64,000 bases of DNA, taken from NCBI GenBank assembly GCA_037318855.1, contig CP134874.1:2170598-2234597 (forward strand), given 5' to 3'. The first letter of the stretch is position 1, and every line of letters begins with the position of its first letter. A model generated the notes under the pieces. That model searched no databases, was not told the origin of the DNA, and saw only the letters and a program-made list of their open reading frames with translations. A program made the position numbers and the translations under genes. Source of the stretch: Candidatus Sedimenticola sp. (ex Thyasira tokunagai). Its GTDB lineage: Bacteria; Pseudomonadota; Gammaproteobacteria; Chromatiales; Chromatiaceae. This document shows positions 45,520 through 54,985 of this stretch, one piece after another.

Positions 45520-45608
45520 GCCCGGGTGGCGAAATTGGTAGACGCAGCGGACTTAAAATCCGCCGGAGGGTGACCTCCGTACCGGTTCAATTCCGGTCCT
45601 GGGCACCA
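45520..45608 (+). tRNA. tRNA-Leu (TAA)
   Basis: 89 bases with acceptor GCCCGGG/CCTGGGC, D-arm with GGCGAAATTGGTAGACGC, anticodon loop ACTTAAAAT (TAA), long variable arm (GGAGGGTGACCTCC), T-loop GGTTCAATTCC and encoded CCA. Intact. It was probably downstream of tRNA-Cys in a chromosomal tRNA cluster. Confidence 0.95.
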
Positions 45609-45760
45609 TATAAATCAAACACTTAGCGTTGTTTTCTGTTTGTTCTTTGAGCTGGTTTTGTCGTTTTACGCACAACTCCGGCTATTTTGATAGCCAAGAG
45701 TAGCTGAGAGTCTCATTCTACTGCTGGGTATAGCCTTGGCCCGCTCTCTGTTTTTGTCTC

Positions 45761-46657
45761 TTAATCCCCTTGGCAGTTGGGAGTGATACGCTCTTGGTGC
45801 CAGTTTCCGGTCGCCCAGTGCCAGAAGTCAGTAACGCTTTCAGGCCGTTCATCAGGCAGTGGTTGGTTGAGGAATTTCAAAGCAGCGATCAGGGTGGGTA
45901 TGGGATTGAGCTTATCCACAGGTAGGTCACCAGCCTGCTTGCTTAGTTTCTCTCCCTGCTCGTTGAGTACCAGGGGGAGGTGGGTATAGAGGGGCGTAGT
46001 GAAATCAAATAGCTGTTGAAGGTAGATCTGGCGGGGGGTCGAGTGCAGCAGATCGGCGCCACGCACCACATGGGTAACACCCTGGTAGGCATCGTCCATA
46101 ACAACAGCAAGTTGGTAAGCGAAGACGCCATCGATGCGTTTGATAACAAAATCCCCCACATCATTGGCAATATTCTGACGATGGATGCCAAATACGCCGT
46201 CTTTGAAGCGAACAACCCGCTCTTCCGTGTGCAGGCGCAGGGCGGCCTTCCAACGTCCAAAGGGTGGGGTGCCGCGACAGGAGCCGGGATAGAGCGGACC
46301 ATCGACCCCTTGTAAACCCGCTGCGGCCACCTCCTTGCGGCTACACTTGCAGGCGTAGATTCGTTGTGCCGATGCAAGTCGGACCAGTGCTTCATTGTAA
46401 GCCTCGTGACGCCTGCTCTGGTAAAGCACCTCACCGGCCCACTCAAAGCCGAAGCTCTCAAGGGTTCTTAAGATGTCATCAGCGGCTCCCTTCTTCTCCC
46501 TTGGTGGATCGATATCCTCCATCCGCAGTAGCCACTCTCCCCGGTGGCTGCGTGCATCCAGATAGCTTCCAAGCGCCGCTACCAGAGAGCCGAAGTGGAG
46601 TGGCCCGCTGGGGGAGGGTGCAAATCTCCCTCGATATTGTGATGATTCTTCTTTCAT
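45761..46657 (-). CDS. gluQ: Glutamyl-Q tRNA(Asp) synthetase
   Basis: 298 residues. It has the class I signature FAPSPSGPLHFGSL (residues 11-24) and KLSKQAGD (the KMSKS counterpart, about 237), with a zinc-type CKCSR...C cluster near residue 100. It lacks the anticodon-binding domain of GltX, as GluQ does. It attaches glutamate to the queuosine base of tRNA-Asp. It lies directly after dksA, an arrangement also known in Escherichia coli; a terminator separates them. Confidence 0.93.
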   Translation of the reverse strand: MKEESSQYRGRFAPSPSGPLHFGSLVAALGSYLDARSHRGEWLLRMEDIDPPREKKGAADDILRTLESFGFEWAGEVLYQSRRHEAYNEALVRLASAQRIYACKCSRKEVAAAGLQGVDGPLYPGSCRGTPPFGRWKAALRLHTEERVVRFKDGVFGIHRQNIANDVGDFVIKRIDGVFAYQLAVVMDDAYQGVTHVVRGADLLHSTPRQIYLQQLFDFTTPLYTHLPLVLNEQGEKLSKQAGDLPVDKLNPIPTLIAALKFLNQPLPDERPESVTDFWHWATGNWHQERITPNCQGD

Positions 46658-46661
46658 AATG

Positions 46662-46690
46662 AAAAAAGCCGGCTGCTTGAGCCGGCTTTT
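46662..46690 (-). terminator. Intrinsic terminator of dksA
   Basis: On the minus strand AAAAGCCGGCT pairs with AGCCGGCTTTTTTC across a short loop: stem GCCGGCT/AGCCGGC with a run of Ts. It lies between dksA's stop (46723) and the gluQ start (46657), so gluQ would rely on read-through or its own promoter. Confidence 0.85.
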
Positions 46691-46722
46691 CTGTAAACCA
46701 TTATCCAGGTCTGGCCTAAGCT

Positions 46723-47166
46723 TTATTTCATCTGTTTCTCTCTGATTTCATCAAGAGTTTTACAATCAATACAAAGAGTTGCGGTTGGGCGTGCCTCCAA
46801 GCGACGGATGCCGATTTCAACGCCACAGGCTTCACAAAAGCCGTATTCATGGCTATCAAGAAGATCGAGGGTTTCGTCAATCTTCTTGATCAGCTTGCGT
46901 TCTCTATCTCGGGTGCGTAACTCAAGGCTGAACTCTGATTCCTGGGTGGCCCGGTCATTCGGGTCAGGAAAGTTGGCGGCTTCATCTTTCATGTGATGAA
47001 CGGTTCGATCCACCTCTTCCATCAGCTCTTGCTTCCAGGCACTGAGGATTTTTCGGAAATGAGCCTCGTGGCCCTCGTTCATGTATTCTTCGCCCTTTTT
47101 CTCTTTATAGGGCTTAAAGCCGAACAATCCAGCCAAGTCGGACTCGGTTTTTTTCTTTGCGGCCAT
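46723..47166 (-). CDS. dksA: RNA polymerase-binding transcription factor DksA
   Basis: 147 residues. Coiled-coil region about 35-110 with the tip around [11 protein letters not shown] (the DxxDxA-type acidic tip), then the C4 zinc finger [19 protein letters not shown]...CIDC (about 114-138). It binds in the RNA polymerase secondary channel and works with ppGpp to adjust transcription during starvation. Starts MAAKKKTES at 47166; the 420-bp upstream space should hold its promoter. Confidence 0.95.
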   Translation of the reverse strand: MAAKKKTESDLAGLFGFKPYKEKKGEEYMNEGHEAHFRKILSAWKQELMEEVDRTVHHMKDEAANFPDPNDRATQESEFSLELRTRDRERKLIKKIDETLDLLDSHEYGFCEACGVEIGIRRLEARPTATLCIDCKTLDEIREKQMK

Positions 47167-47587
47167 TCAATGACTCCTACAAACCACACTAATCAAGCCA
47201 GGTATATTAACCACAATAGCCCATCTTGGGCAAGATGTTGTGTGATTCCGGGAAATACCGAAAGGCACTACCATTGCCTTGATAGGGTATTCAGATAATA
47301 AGGTAACCCACTAGTTACCTGTAGGGTGCCCGCTGTGAATTGCATTATTAACCACAAGGTCCACCAGCTGTATCCCATTCGCGATTTGGGTAAACTGACG
47401 AGTGACTATAGTTGGCGTGCGAGGAAAACCCTACTTGTCATCGGGTACATTTTTGAAAAATTGCATAGGTAGATTCACACGGCTTACGTCGGCACCTGTA
47501 CCAGAGGTGTCCTTTGTTCTAAGGGTGGAAACTGTACCGGCTGATCGCGTGACTGCTGGATAAAACGTATTAGAGGAGATTTTTTAT
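47167..47587. other. Divergent intergenic region dksA/cbbY
   Basis: 421 bp without a gene on either strand. It separates leftward dksA from rightward cbbY. A short ribosome site TAGAGGAG lies ahead of cbbY. I see no clear repeat or riboswitch. Confidence 0.6.
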
Positions 47588-48364
47588 ATGGCCGAATTAG
47601 AGGCTCTGTTATTTGATGTGGATGGTACCCTGGCTGATACTGAGCGGGATGGACATAGGGTTGCTTTCAATTCAGCCTTTGATGAGGTAGGCCTGGATTG
47701 GCACTGGGATGAGGCACTCTATGGCAAGTTGCTGTCGGTTACAGGCGGGAAGGAGCGAATCCGCCACTACTTGGATGTATACAACAAAGAATTTGAACGA
47801 CCGGTGGATCTGGATAGTTTCATAGCATCTCTTCATCAGAGTAAAACAGGTTTTTATGTGGGAATGCTGGAGCGGGGGGAGATACCTATGCGCAACGGCG
47901 TACGCCGGTTGTTGAGCGAAGCGCAGGCCTGCGGCCTACGACTGGCGGTTGTCACTACCACCACACCGGAAAATGTCACAGCACTGCTGGAGAATGGCCT
48001 TGGCAAAGGAAGCGAGGCGATGTTCGAGGTGATCGCCGCCGGTGATGTGGTGCCTGCAAAGAAACCGGCCCCCGATATCTATCTCTGGGCTATGGAACAG
48101 ATGAATCTGCGCCCGGATCAGTGCCTTGCCCTCGAAGACTCCCACAATGGTTTGCGCTCAGTGCTTTCCGCTAAGATTTGTTCTGTGGTGGTCACTGTCA
48201 ACGGCTACACTCGGGATGAGGACTTTACCGGCGCCAGTCTGGTGGTTGACCAGTTTGGAGAGAAGGCGGATGAGTGCAATAAGCTGGCCGGCGAGATTGA
48301 ACCGGTAAAGATTGTCGATATCGACCTGCTACAGCGAGTTCACACTATGGCTTGGGGAGATTGA
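47588..48364 (+). CDS. cbbY: CbbY-type HAD phosphatase
   Basis: 258 residues. HAD motif I is LLFDVDGTLADTE (residues 7-19), motif II VVTTTTPEN (about 120), motif III KKPAPDIY (about 158) and motif IV LALEDSHNGLRS (about 179). The cap (WHWDEALYGKLLSVTGGKERI) is of the CbbY/CbbZ type. CbbY removes xylulose-1,5-bisphosphate, a Rubisco inhibitor, so the host probably fixes CO2 through the Calvin cycle. It overlaps or abuts an aminotransferase gene six bases downstream, perhaps in one transcript. Confidence 0.88.
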   Translation: MAELEALLFDVDGTLADTERDGHRVAFNSAFDEVGLDWHWDEALYGKLLSVTGGKERIRHYLDVYNKEFERPVDLDSFIASLHQSKTGFYVGMLERGEIPMRNGVRRLLSEAQACGLRLAVVTTTTPENVTALLENGLGKGSEAMFEVIAAGDVVPAKKPAPDIYLWAMEQMNLRPDQCLALEDSHNGLRSVLSAKICSVVVTVNGYTRDEDFTGASLVVDQFGEKADECNKLAGEIEPVKIVDIDLLQRVHTMAWGD

Positions 48365-48369
48365 AGGGT

Positions 48370-49542
48370 ATGAATAGAGAGGGCATCGCTCAACGCATGA
48401 AGAGTATTCGGCCCTTCTATGTGATGGAACTTCTGACTCGTGCCCGCGCCCTTGAAGCGGAGGGGCGAAGCATCATTCATATGGAGGTTGGAGAGCCTGA
48501 CTTCGCCACCCCCCAACCCATCGTTGACGGTGGGAAGCGGGCTCTCGATGAGGGCCGGACGGGATATACCCCGGCTACCGGTATACCGGAGCTGCGTCGA
48601 GCCATTGCTGACGATTACAAGAAACGCTATGGGGCTGAGGTCAATCCAGAGAGGATTGTGGTTACTCCCGGCGCATCAGGTGCGCTTCAGCTGGTGATGA
48701 GTGTATTAGTTAATCCGGGAGAGGCCGTTTTGATGGCGGATCCCGGCTATCCCTGCAATCGCCACTTTGTTCAACTGGTTGCCGGTGAACCGGTCACCGT
48801 TCCTGTGGGTGCGGAGAGCGGTTATCAGCTTTCGGCGGAAATAGTCGAAAAAGCATGGACTGACCGTACCCGGGCGGTGATGGTGGCGACGCCATCCAAT
48901 CCCACTGGAACGCTACTCTCTCGGGAGGAGTTGGAGTCGTTACACCGTGTGGTCTCTCAACGTGGCGGTGTACTGATTGTCGATGAGATCTACCAAGGGT
49001 TGGTTTATGGCGGTGAGAGTTGTACCGCCCTGACGGTGGCCGATGATCTCTTCGTTATCAATAGTTTCTCTAAATTCTACGGCATGACCGGTTGGCGCCT
49101 CGGCTGGTTGGTTGCCCCTGAGAGCTATTTAGATGCCGTTGAACGCCTTGCACAGAACATATTTCTCTCTGCCCCCACACCCGCGCAGTATGCTGCTTTG
49201 GCGGCATTTGGTGAGGAGACACAGAAGATTGTTGAGCAGCGAAGGAGTGCCTTCCAGGCACGCCGGGATTATCTGCTGCCGGCCTTACGGAATCTTGGAT
49301 TCAAAATCCCCGTCACGCCCGGTGGAGCCTTCTATCTCTACGCCGACTGTTCGGCCTTTACCGATGATAGCTATGCCTTTGCCATGGGGTTGTTGGAACA
49401 GGAGGGAGTAGCCGTTACTCCGGGTATGGATTTTGGTGACAATAAGCCGGAAAAACATCTACGTTTCGCCTACACCACCGATATCCCGAAACTGGAAGAG
49501 GGCATTAGGCGACTGAAAGGATATATTCAATCCTGTAGCTAA
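48370..49542 (+). CDS. PLP-dependent class I/II aminotransferase
   Basis: 390 residues from ATG 48370 (MNREGIAQRMKSIRPFY); an in-frame ATG at 48352 inside cbbY is less likely. PLP-binding pattern: GASGALQLV (about 102), ATPSNPTGTLL (about 178), VDEIYQGL (about 210), and the lysine in NSFSKFYGMTGWRLGW (about 237). Similar enzymes use aspartate, alanine or aromatic amino acids; the exact substrate cannot be read from the sequence. It follows cbbY by five bases. Confidence 0.88.
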   Translation: MNREGIAQRMKSIRPFYVMELLTRARALEAEGRSIIHMEVGEPDFATPQPIVDGGKRALDEGRTGYTPATGIPELRRAIADDYKKRYGAEVNPERIVVTPGASGALQLVMSVLVNPGEAVLMADPGYPCNRHFVQLVAGEPVTVPVGAESGYQLSAEIVEKAWTDRTRAVMVATPSNPTGTLLSREELESLHRVVSQRGGVLIVDEIYQGLVYGGESCTALTVADDLFVINSFSKFYGMTGWRLGWLVAPESYLDAVERLAQNIFLSAPTPAQYAALAAFGEETQKIVEQRRSAFQARRDYLLPALRNLGFKIPVTPGGAFYLYADCSAFTDDSYAFAMGLLEQEGVAVTPGMDFGDNKPEKHLRFAYTTDIPKLEEGIRRLKGYIQSCS

Positions 49543-49550
49543 AGTTTAAA

Positions 49551-49745
49551 GCGGATCACAGAGAGCACAGAGAAACTCAAAGTGCACAGAGAAAAGCAGG
49601 TACTTCCTTGTGCTTACAACAGCATTTTTGTGGCTGTAGATCCATAAAAGGCGCTCTCCAGCTACTTGCCGGCTTCCCAAGTTTAGAAGTGTCCATGCAG
49701 AATGGGGGTATATTTATATCTCTGTGTCCTCTGTGCTCCTCAGTG
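49551..49745. repeat. Imperfect CACAGAG/CTCTGTG inverted repeats
   Basis: CACAGAGAGCACAGAG and GTGCACAGAG near 49557-49590 face CTCTGTGTCCTCTGTG near 49721-49736. These short repeats are of a type scattered in many environmental genomes, not a specific element. The space also separates the convergent aminotransferase and cysZ genes. Confidence 0.5.
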
Positions 49746-49764
49746 TTCTGCTATTTAAGCGGTA

Positions 49765-50496
49765 CTATTTCTCAATCTTATCGCGTTGTTCACACCACAA
49801 GAGGGTGGCGCCGACTACAGCTGCGGGCATAGCGGCGAAGTTGAGTATTGGAACCATCATCAGCAGGGTAGTGCCACCACCAAAGCCGAGAGCGGTCAGG
49901 CGTTGCTGTTTCATTCGTTGGTGCTGGTCACCAAAATTCAGGCCGTTGTTACCCATGGGATAGTCACCGTACTCCAGTGCCAGGAACCAGGCGCTGAATA
50001 GTATCCAAATAAATGGTGCGGCAACATTGATAACAGGGATGATAAACAGCAGCAGCAAGGGGATTGCCCTGATAAGAAAATAGCTCATCTTTCTCAACTC
50101 TGAGAGCATCGTAGGCAGTATGATCTTTGCCAGAGGGTCATTACCCTCCGGGGGTCTCTTGCCGGTCACTATCTCTTCCACTTTTGCTGACAGCCGGCTA
50201 TTGAATGGAGCGGCCAACAGGTTGGCGACAACGGTAAAGGTGTAGAAAGTGATCAGTAAGGCAGCCAAGGCAAACAGCGGCCAGAGTATCCAACGGAAGT
50301 AGCTCAGCCAGCCATCCTCGGGCAACATCGAGTCAAGGAATATCCCAAACTGTGTGTAGCCGAGCCAGCCAATCAGGGTGAAAACCAGGATATTGATCAT
50401 CAGTGGGACCAGAATATGGCGTTTCAGCCCCGGTTGTAGCAGCATGCGGAATCCCCGCAGCAGATAGTTGAAGCCGAGTAGTGGATTATTTTTCAT
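49765..50496 (-). CDS. cysZ: CysZ-like sulfate transporter/membrane protein
   Basis: 243 residues with four to six hydrophobic helices (for example NILVFTLIGWLGY, ILWPLFALAALLITFYTF, IPLLLLFIIPVINVAAPF, TALGFGGGTTLLMMVPILN). N-terminus GFNYLLRGFRMLLQPGLKRH and AAPFNSRLSAKVEEIVTG are typical of CysZ/EI24 proteins, which pass sulfate inward for cysteine synthesis. It is a lone minus-strand gene. Confidence 0.88.
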   Translation of the reverse strand: MKNNPLLGFNYLLRGFRMLLQPGLKRHILVPLMINILVFTLIGWLGYTQFGIFLDSMLPEDGWLSYFRWILWPLFALAALLITFYTFTVVANLLAAPFNSRLSAKVEEIVTGKRPPEGNDPLAKIILPTMLSELRKMSYFLIRAIPLLLLFIIPVINVAAPFIWILFSAWFLALEYGDYPMGNNGLNFGDQHQRMKQQRLTALGFGGGTTLLMMVPILNFAAMPAAVVGATLLWCEQRDKIEK

Positions 50497-50559
50497 GGAT
50501 TGGGAGAGCTCTCCAGGTCATGCTCTATCTGATTTCGAGATGTGAGTGTAGCGCTATTG

Positions 50560-51249
50560 TCAGTCGAATGAGAAACGGAAGCTTGACCACTTCTCGTGGG
50601 GAGGAATCTCTCCCTCCATGGCCACTGCGGCTAGCCAGCCGTTGGTGGGCTGAAAATGTCGGTGTCTGATTGTGGCAAGCGGCCCTGTCTCTGAAAAAAT
50701 ACCTTCACCTGCAGCTTTCACTTTAGCTTCCAGTTCGGTCCAGTGTTGAAAGAATGCCAAGGTAAACGCTTCACCCTGCAGCGGCTGAAGGATTTCAACA
50801 ATTTCTGCAGAAAATACTCTCGGTGCGATGCGGCGTAGCCCTTTACGCTCTGCTAATGGTTCCAGGTCGATACCCACAGTGCTTCCTGATACGGCCAGCA
50901 GAGCGGTGTCTTTGGCGTGGCTTAGATTGAATTCAACTGGTTGCCGGGGAAAATCTATAGTTGGCTTTCCTTTTTCACCATATTGAAAAGTGATCTCCTT
51001 TGCAGAAATACCAAGATAGGAAGAGAGAATCGATCTCATGGCGGCACGTGCGAGGATAAACCTGCGCTGCTCGGAGGGCAGCCGGATACGCCTGCTTCGC
51101 TCCTGTTCATCCACTGCCAGCATAGCTGCAACTTGCTCAACAGCTTCTGGCTGACTCAGATCTATCAGCCAGAGGTGCAGCTCTCCACCTCCGGGTATGG
51201 AGGGAAAAGGGTGGGGGCTATTCCATGTGGTTGTTATGGTTGGCTCCAA
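50560..51249 (-). CDS. 4'-phosphopantetheinyl transferase, Sfp type
   Basis: 229 residues. Conserved motifs are FNLSHAKDTALLAVS (about 103), VGIDLEPLAERKGLRRIAPRVFS (about 123-145) and FFQHWTELEAKVKAAGEGI (about 165-183), giving the magnesium and CoA sites. It transfers phosphopantetheine to carrier proteins of polyketide, non-ribosomal peptide or fatty-acid-type synthases. No such synthase lies in the window, so the partner is elsewhere. Confidence 0.88.
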   Translation of the reverse strand: MEPTITTTWNSPHPFPSIPGGGELHLWLIDLSQPEAVEQVAAMLAVDEQERSRRIRLPSEQRRFILARAAMRSILSSYLGISAKEITFQYGEKGKPTIDFPRQPVEFNLSHAKDTALLAVSGSTVGIDLEPLAERKGLRRIAPRVFSAEIVEILQPLQGEAFTLAFFQHWTELEAKVKAAGEGIFSETGPLATIRHRHFQPTNGWLAAVAMEGEIPPHEKWSSFRFSFD

Positions 51250-51529
51250 GATGAGCTGTCCTGTCGGGGAGGTTCTGATATTCTTTGACCATTATCCTAG
51301 AAAGCGCAGTTGGGCAGGTTCAGAGAGCGTTGTATTGTACCAATTTGCATAGCAAGGTGGTGCAATAGGTTGCTCTCTGAGCCCGTAGCTATAGTCATCC
51401 AGGGGATGAACGGGTAACAAGTTAAATATTTTATTTTCCATAGTCAGCTGGATTATCCGAATAGCGGTCAACTGCGCTTTCTGGGATTATGCCTTGTGGC
51501 TATGTTTATATCCAAAGAGGAGTCGTCGG

Positions 51530-52225
51530 ATGAGCCTTGAATTGGTCAGCTTTGTGATCTGCCCCTTCGTGCAGCGTGCCATCATTGTGTTGAGTGAGAA
51601 GGAGGTGCCATTCGAGATCACCTATGTCGATATCGACGAGCCACCGGAGTGGTTCTCTAAAATCTCCCCCTTCGGCAAAGTGCCCCTACTGAAGGTCGAT
51701 GGTGATGTGCTTTTTGAATCAGCTATCATCAACGAGTATCTGGATGAGGTGTTTATGCCACGATTGCATCCGGATGCCCCTCTGGAGAGGGCAAAGCAGC
51801 GTGGCTGGATTGAGTTCGGTTCCAACCTCTTTTTTGAACAGGTGGGGCTGCTTCTGGCCAAAAACGCCGATGAGTACCAACAGAAAAAGGAGGGGCTGGC
51901 AGGCTCATTCGCCCGTCTGGAACAACAACTGGGTGATGGCCCCTATTTTCAGGGTAGCCACTTTTCACTGCTGGATGCGGCCTATGCGCCCCTATTTATG
52001 CGTTTCGACCTGCTGACAAGGTGGGATTCTACGCTGGCAGAAATAATGCCTTCACGGATGCAAAAGTGGGGGGAAGCCTTACTCAAGCGTCCTTCGGTGA
52101 TGTCATCAGTAGTTGATGACTTTGATAAGCAATTTGTTGCCTTTTTTGCTAAGAAAGGCTCTTGGCTACTGGGGAATGAGAGTGATTCCGCAGCAAAAGG
52201 CGGTAGTGACTATCTCTCCCTTTGA
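51530..52225 (+). CDS. Glutathione S-transferase family protein
   Basis: 231 residues from ATG 51530 after AGAGGAG. The N-terminal thioredoxin-like fold has LVSFVICPFVQRAIIVLSEK with CPF in the active-site place, the cis-proline in GKVPLLKVDGDVLFESAIIN (about 48-67), and a helical GST C-terminal domain. It looks like the omega/SspA-like GSTs with a catalytic cysteine, which reduce glutathionyl adducts. Name sspA for a stringent starvation protein would fit badly here; I leave it unnamed. A long hairpin follows its stop. Confidence 0.82.
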   Translation: MSLELVSFVICPFVQRAIIVLSEKEVPFEITYVDIDEPPEWFSKISPFGKVPLLKVDGDVLFESAIINEYLDEVFMPRLHPDAPLERAKQRGWIEFGSNLFFEQVGLLLAKNADEYQQKKEGLAGSFARLEQQLGDGPYFQGSHFSLLDAAYAPLFMRFDLLTRWDSTLAEIMPSRMQKWGEALLKRPSVMSSVVDDFDKQFVAFFAKKGSWLLGNESDSAAKGGSDYLSL

Positions 52226-52243
52226 GTGTGCTATCAGGCCCAA

Positions 52244-52283
52244 CATGTAGTTTGGGTTAGTCCAGGCTAACCTAAACTACATG
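52244..52283 (+). terminator. 17-bp hairpin after the GST gene
   Basis: CATGTAGTTTGGGTTAG (52244-52260) pairs with CTAACCTAAACTACATG (52267-52283) with one G-U/G-T position around TCCAGG. It lies 19 bp beyond the stop at 52225. No T-run follows, so it may be a REP-like element or processing hairpin. Confidence 0.55.
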
Positions 52284-52339
52284 ACGCTCTTTTCCATCAT
52301 CCTCTGTTGTGACACCTGAATTAATCTGCTGACATACCC

Positions 52340-54073
52340 GTGACCATTGCCATTAAACAGATCATTCGCTCACCGCTGCCGGATACCTCCACTGAACTCC
52401 CCGACACCCTGCACCCTGTGTTGCGACGTGCCTATGCGATTCGCAATCTGACTTCGCGGCAGGATCTGGATCTGGATCTTGGTGGGATGTTGCCGCCTGC
52501 TGAGCTCGGAGGCACAGAGGCGGCGGCCGAGCTTCTATTCAAGACGTTGGATAGAGGAGGGCGGATACTTATCGTCGCTGACTTCGATGCGGATGGTGCC
52601 ACCAGTTGTGCCTTGGCAGTAAGGGCGCTCAAGGCGATGGGGGCAAAAGTTGTTGATTATCTGGTGCCCAACCGCTTTGAATACGGCTATGGGCTGACCC
52701 CGAAAATCGTGGTTGAGGCGATGAAACGGGAGCCGAATCTCCTGGTCACTGTGGATAACGGCATCTCCAGTGTTGAGGGTGTAGCGGTGGCCAAAGCGGC
52801 GGGTATGGAGGTGTTGGTTACTGATCACCACCTGCCGGGGCGTCAATTGCCGGAGGCCGATGTCATAGTCAATCCCAACGCGCAGGGAGAGACGTTTGCC
52901 AGTAAAAATTTGGCTGGGGTGGGGGTGATTTTCTATGTGATGGTGGCGCTTCGTGCCATGCTGCGGCGAAATGGATGGTTTGAACGACAACAGTTGAAAG
53001 AGCCCAATCTGGCCGACTATCTCGATCTGGTCGCCCTTGGTACGGTGGCCGATGTAGTACCTCTGGATCACAATAACCGTATTTTGGTTCAGCAGGGGCT
53101 GCAACGAATCCGCTCAGGTTATAGCTGTGCAGGGGTTAAGGCGCTGTTTGAGCGGGCTGGACGTAACGCTAAACGGGTGGTGACCTCGGATCTCGGTTTT
53201 GCCATTGGTCCCCGCCTGAATGCCGCCGGCAGGCTTGATGATATGTCCCTGGGGATTGAGAGCCTGCTCTGTGATGATCCCGGCACCGCCTATTCACTGG
53301 CAAGAGAGCTTGATGAGCTCAACAGTGAGCGTAGAACAATTGAGAATGAGATGAAGCAGCAGGCGACAGAGCTGTTGCAGCATCTCTCACTGGAAGATGA
53401 CTTACCTTTTGGTCTCGTGCTCTATCAGACGGAGTGGCATCAGGGCGTTGTCGGTATTCTCGCGGCGAGGATCAAGGAGCGCTATCATCGTCCCGTAATC
53501 GCCTTTGCTTTGGCCGAGACCGGCGTGATCAAAGGTTCTGCCCGCTCTATTCCAGGTTTGCATATCCGCGATACACTCGATGCAGTGGCTACCGGTAATC
53601 CCGGTTTACTGGAGAAATTTGGTGGTCACGCCATGGCGGCAGGTCTCACTATTGCTCTCGATTCGCTGGATGAATTTTCCAAACAATTCGATCATGAAGT
53701 ACGAAAGCGTATTGATTCGGAAGCGTTGAGGGAGAGAATCTGTTCCGATGGTGGCTTGGCAGCCGGTGATCTGACCATGGATTTGGCACAACAGCTTCGT
53801 GCCGGCGGTCCCTGGGGTCAGGGTTTTCCTGAACCGCTGTTCGATGGCTGGTTTAAGATAATCAAGCAGCGGGTTGTTGGCAAGCACCACCTTAAGTTGG
53901 TGCTTCAGCCGGAGGAGGGCGGGGTTCTACTTGATGCAATTGCATTCAATCAGGCCGAGATCCCTTCTGCAAAAGAGAGAGATAAGATACATGCAGCCTA
54001 TCGCCTGGACATTAATGAGTTCAGAGGAGCACGAAATTTACAGCTCATAATCGAGCATCTTGACGATAAATGA
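52340..54073 (+). CDS. recJ: Single-stranded-DNA-specific exonuclease RecJ
   Basis: 577 residues from a GTG at 52340 (no good ribosome site visible). Motifs of the DHH family are clear: IVADFDADGATSCALA (about 75-90, metal-binding DxD), LVTVDNGISS, LVTDHHLPGRQLPEADVIVNPN-type region near 160, then the DHHA1 domain with GVVGILAARIKERY and KFGGHAMAAGLT. It degrades ssDNA 5'-3' in recombination and mismatch repair. Full length for the family. Confidence 0.93.
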   Translation: MTIAIKQIIRSPLPDTSTELPDTLHPVLRRAYAIRNLTSRQDLDLDLGGMLPPAELGGTEAAAELLFKTLDRGGRILIVADFDADGATSCALAVRALKAMGAKVVDYLVPNRFEYGYGLTPKIVVEAMKREPNLLVTVDNGISSVEGVAVAKAAGMEVLVTDHHLPGRQLPEADVIVNPNAQGETFASKNLAGVGVIFYVMVALRAMLRRNGWFERQQLKEPNLADYLDLVALGTVADVVPLDHNNRILVQQGLQRIRSGYSCAGVKALFERAGRNAKRVVTSDLGFAIGPRLNAAGRLDDMSLGIESLLCDDPGTAYSLARELDELNSERRTIENEMKQQATELLQHLSLEDDLPFGLVLYQTEWHQGVVGILAARIKERYHRPVIAFALAETGVIKGSARSIPGLHIRDTLDAVATGNPGLLEKFGGHAMAAGLTIALDSLDEFSKQFDHEVRKRIDSEALRERICSDGGLAAGDLTMDLAQQLRAGGPWGQGFPEPLFDGWFKIIKQRVVGKHHLKLVLQPEEGGVLLDAIAFNQAEIPSAKERDKIHAAYRLDINEFRGARNLQLIIEHLDDK

Positions 54074-54136
54074 TTAAAAGATAACCTGATCATTTTTGAT
54101 GCTCAGCCGGTGGTAGAAGAAGATAAGCTAATATTG

Positions 54137-54301
54137 GCCGCAAATAAACGCGTATGAACGCAAATATTTTCAATATTTCCCCTATTACGAAGCACTTGAA
54201 CAAGCCTTTGGTAATTATTTACGTTCAATGTCCTGGCGCTAATTTACCTGCGAAGAGTGATTTTTGAGTCGTATTCGCGTTTATTTGCGTTCATTTCCGG
54301 C
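54137..54301. repeat. Inverted intergenic repeats GCAAATAAACGCG
   Basis: GGCCGCAAATAAACGCG-TATGAACGCAAAT near 54137-54166 faces TATTCGCGTTTATTTGCG-TTCATTTCCGG near 54272-54300. The two arms are near-complementary. This type of short repeat is widespread in environmental bacteria and does not look like a gene. Confidence 0.55.
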
Positions 54302-54329
54302 TGGGTTTTAGGGGTAAACAGGAAAGATA

Positions 54330-54842
54330 ATGTCAGATGATTTTGGAATAGAAGGCGACGAAGAGGAGCTGGTCAGTAGAACCCAGCTTAAGCGCGAGAT
54401 GATGCTTCTGCAGAAACTGGGGGAGAGACTGGTCGGTCTGCCTGCATCACTGTGGGAACAGTTCAACTTTAGCCCGGTTATGCGAGCGGCTCTGGAAGAG
54501 TCTAAGCGGATTAAGAGCCACAATGCCATGCGGCGCCATGTTCGTCGTCTGGGGAAGCTTCTTGCTAAAGAGGATGCCGAACAGGTGAGTGAGCTTTTTG
54601 CCCGTATGGATAACGAACATCTGCAAGATACCAATCACTTTCATCGCCTGGAGCGGTGGCGGGACCGACTTCTGCAGGGAGGTGATGAAGTGGTGAATGA
54701 GTTGTTGGATGTTTGTCCAGATGCAGACAGACAGCAGATAAGGCAGTTGGTCAGGCAGAGCCAAAAAGAGCAGCAATTGGGCAAACCACCAGCGGCCCAA
54801 AGAAAATTATTCAAGTATCTCAGGAAGATAGATATAGAATGA
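54330..54842 (+). CDS. darP: Ribosome-associated protein DarP/YjgA
   Basis: 170 residues. Acidic N-terminus (MSDDFGIEGDEEELVSRTQLKREM), then a helical core with LASLWEQFNFSP-like region (here LPASLWEQFN, about 46-55), SHNAMRRHVRRLGKLL and FHRLERWRDRLL. This is the DUF615 family; YjgA/DarP binds pre-50S particles late in ribosome assembly. Start after GGAAAGATA. It is a single gene between recJ and sdhC. Confidence 0.88.
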   Translation: MSDDFGIEGDEEELVSRTQLKREMMLLQKLGERLVGLPASLWEQFNFSPVMRAALEESKRIKSHNAMRRHVRRLGKLLAKEDAEQVSELFARMDNEHLQDTNHFHRLERWRDRLLQGGDEVVNELLDVCPDADRQQIRQLVRQSQKEQQLGKPPAAQRKLFKYLRKIDIE

Positions 54843-54985
54843 AAAGTTGTTCGCAGACCGCCGGGTGTTAAGTAAATTTTATGGAATCATAAAAAACAGG
54901 CTTTTCATTAAGTAACAAACAGTTATAATCGTTTTCGGTTGCTCGAGAGTAGTTAAATACAGCAGTTACACCGGAAATAAAACCT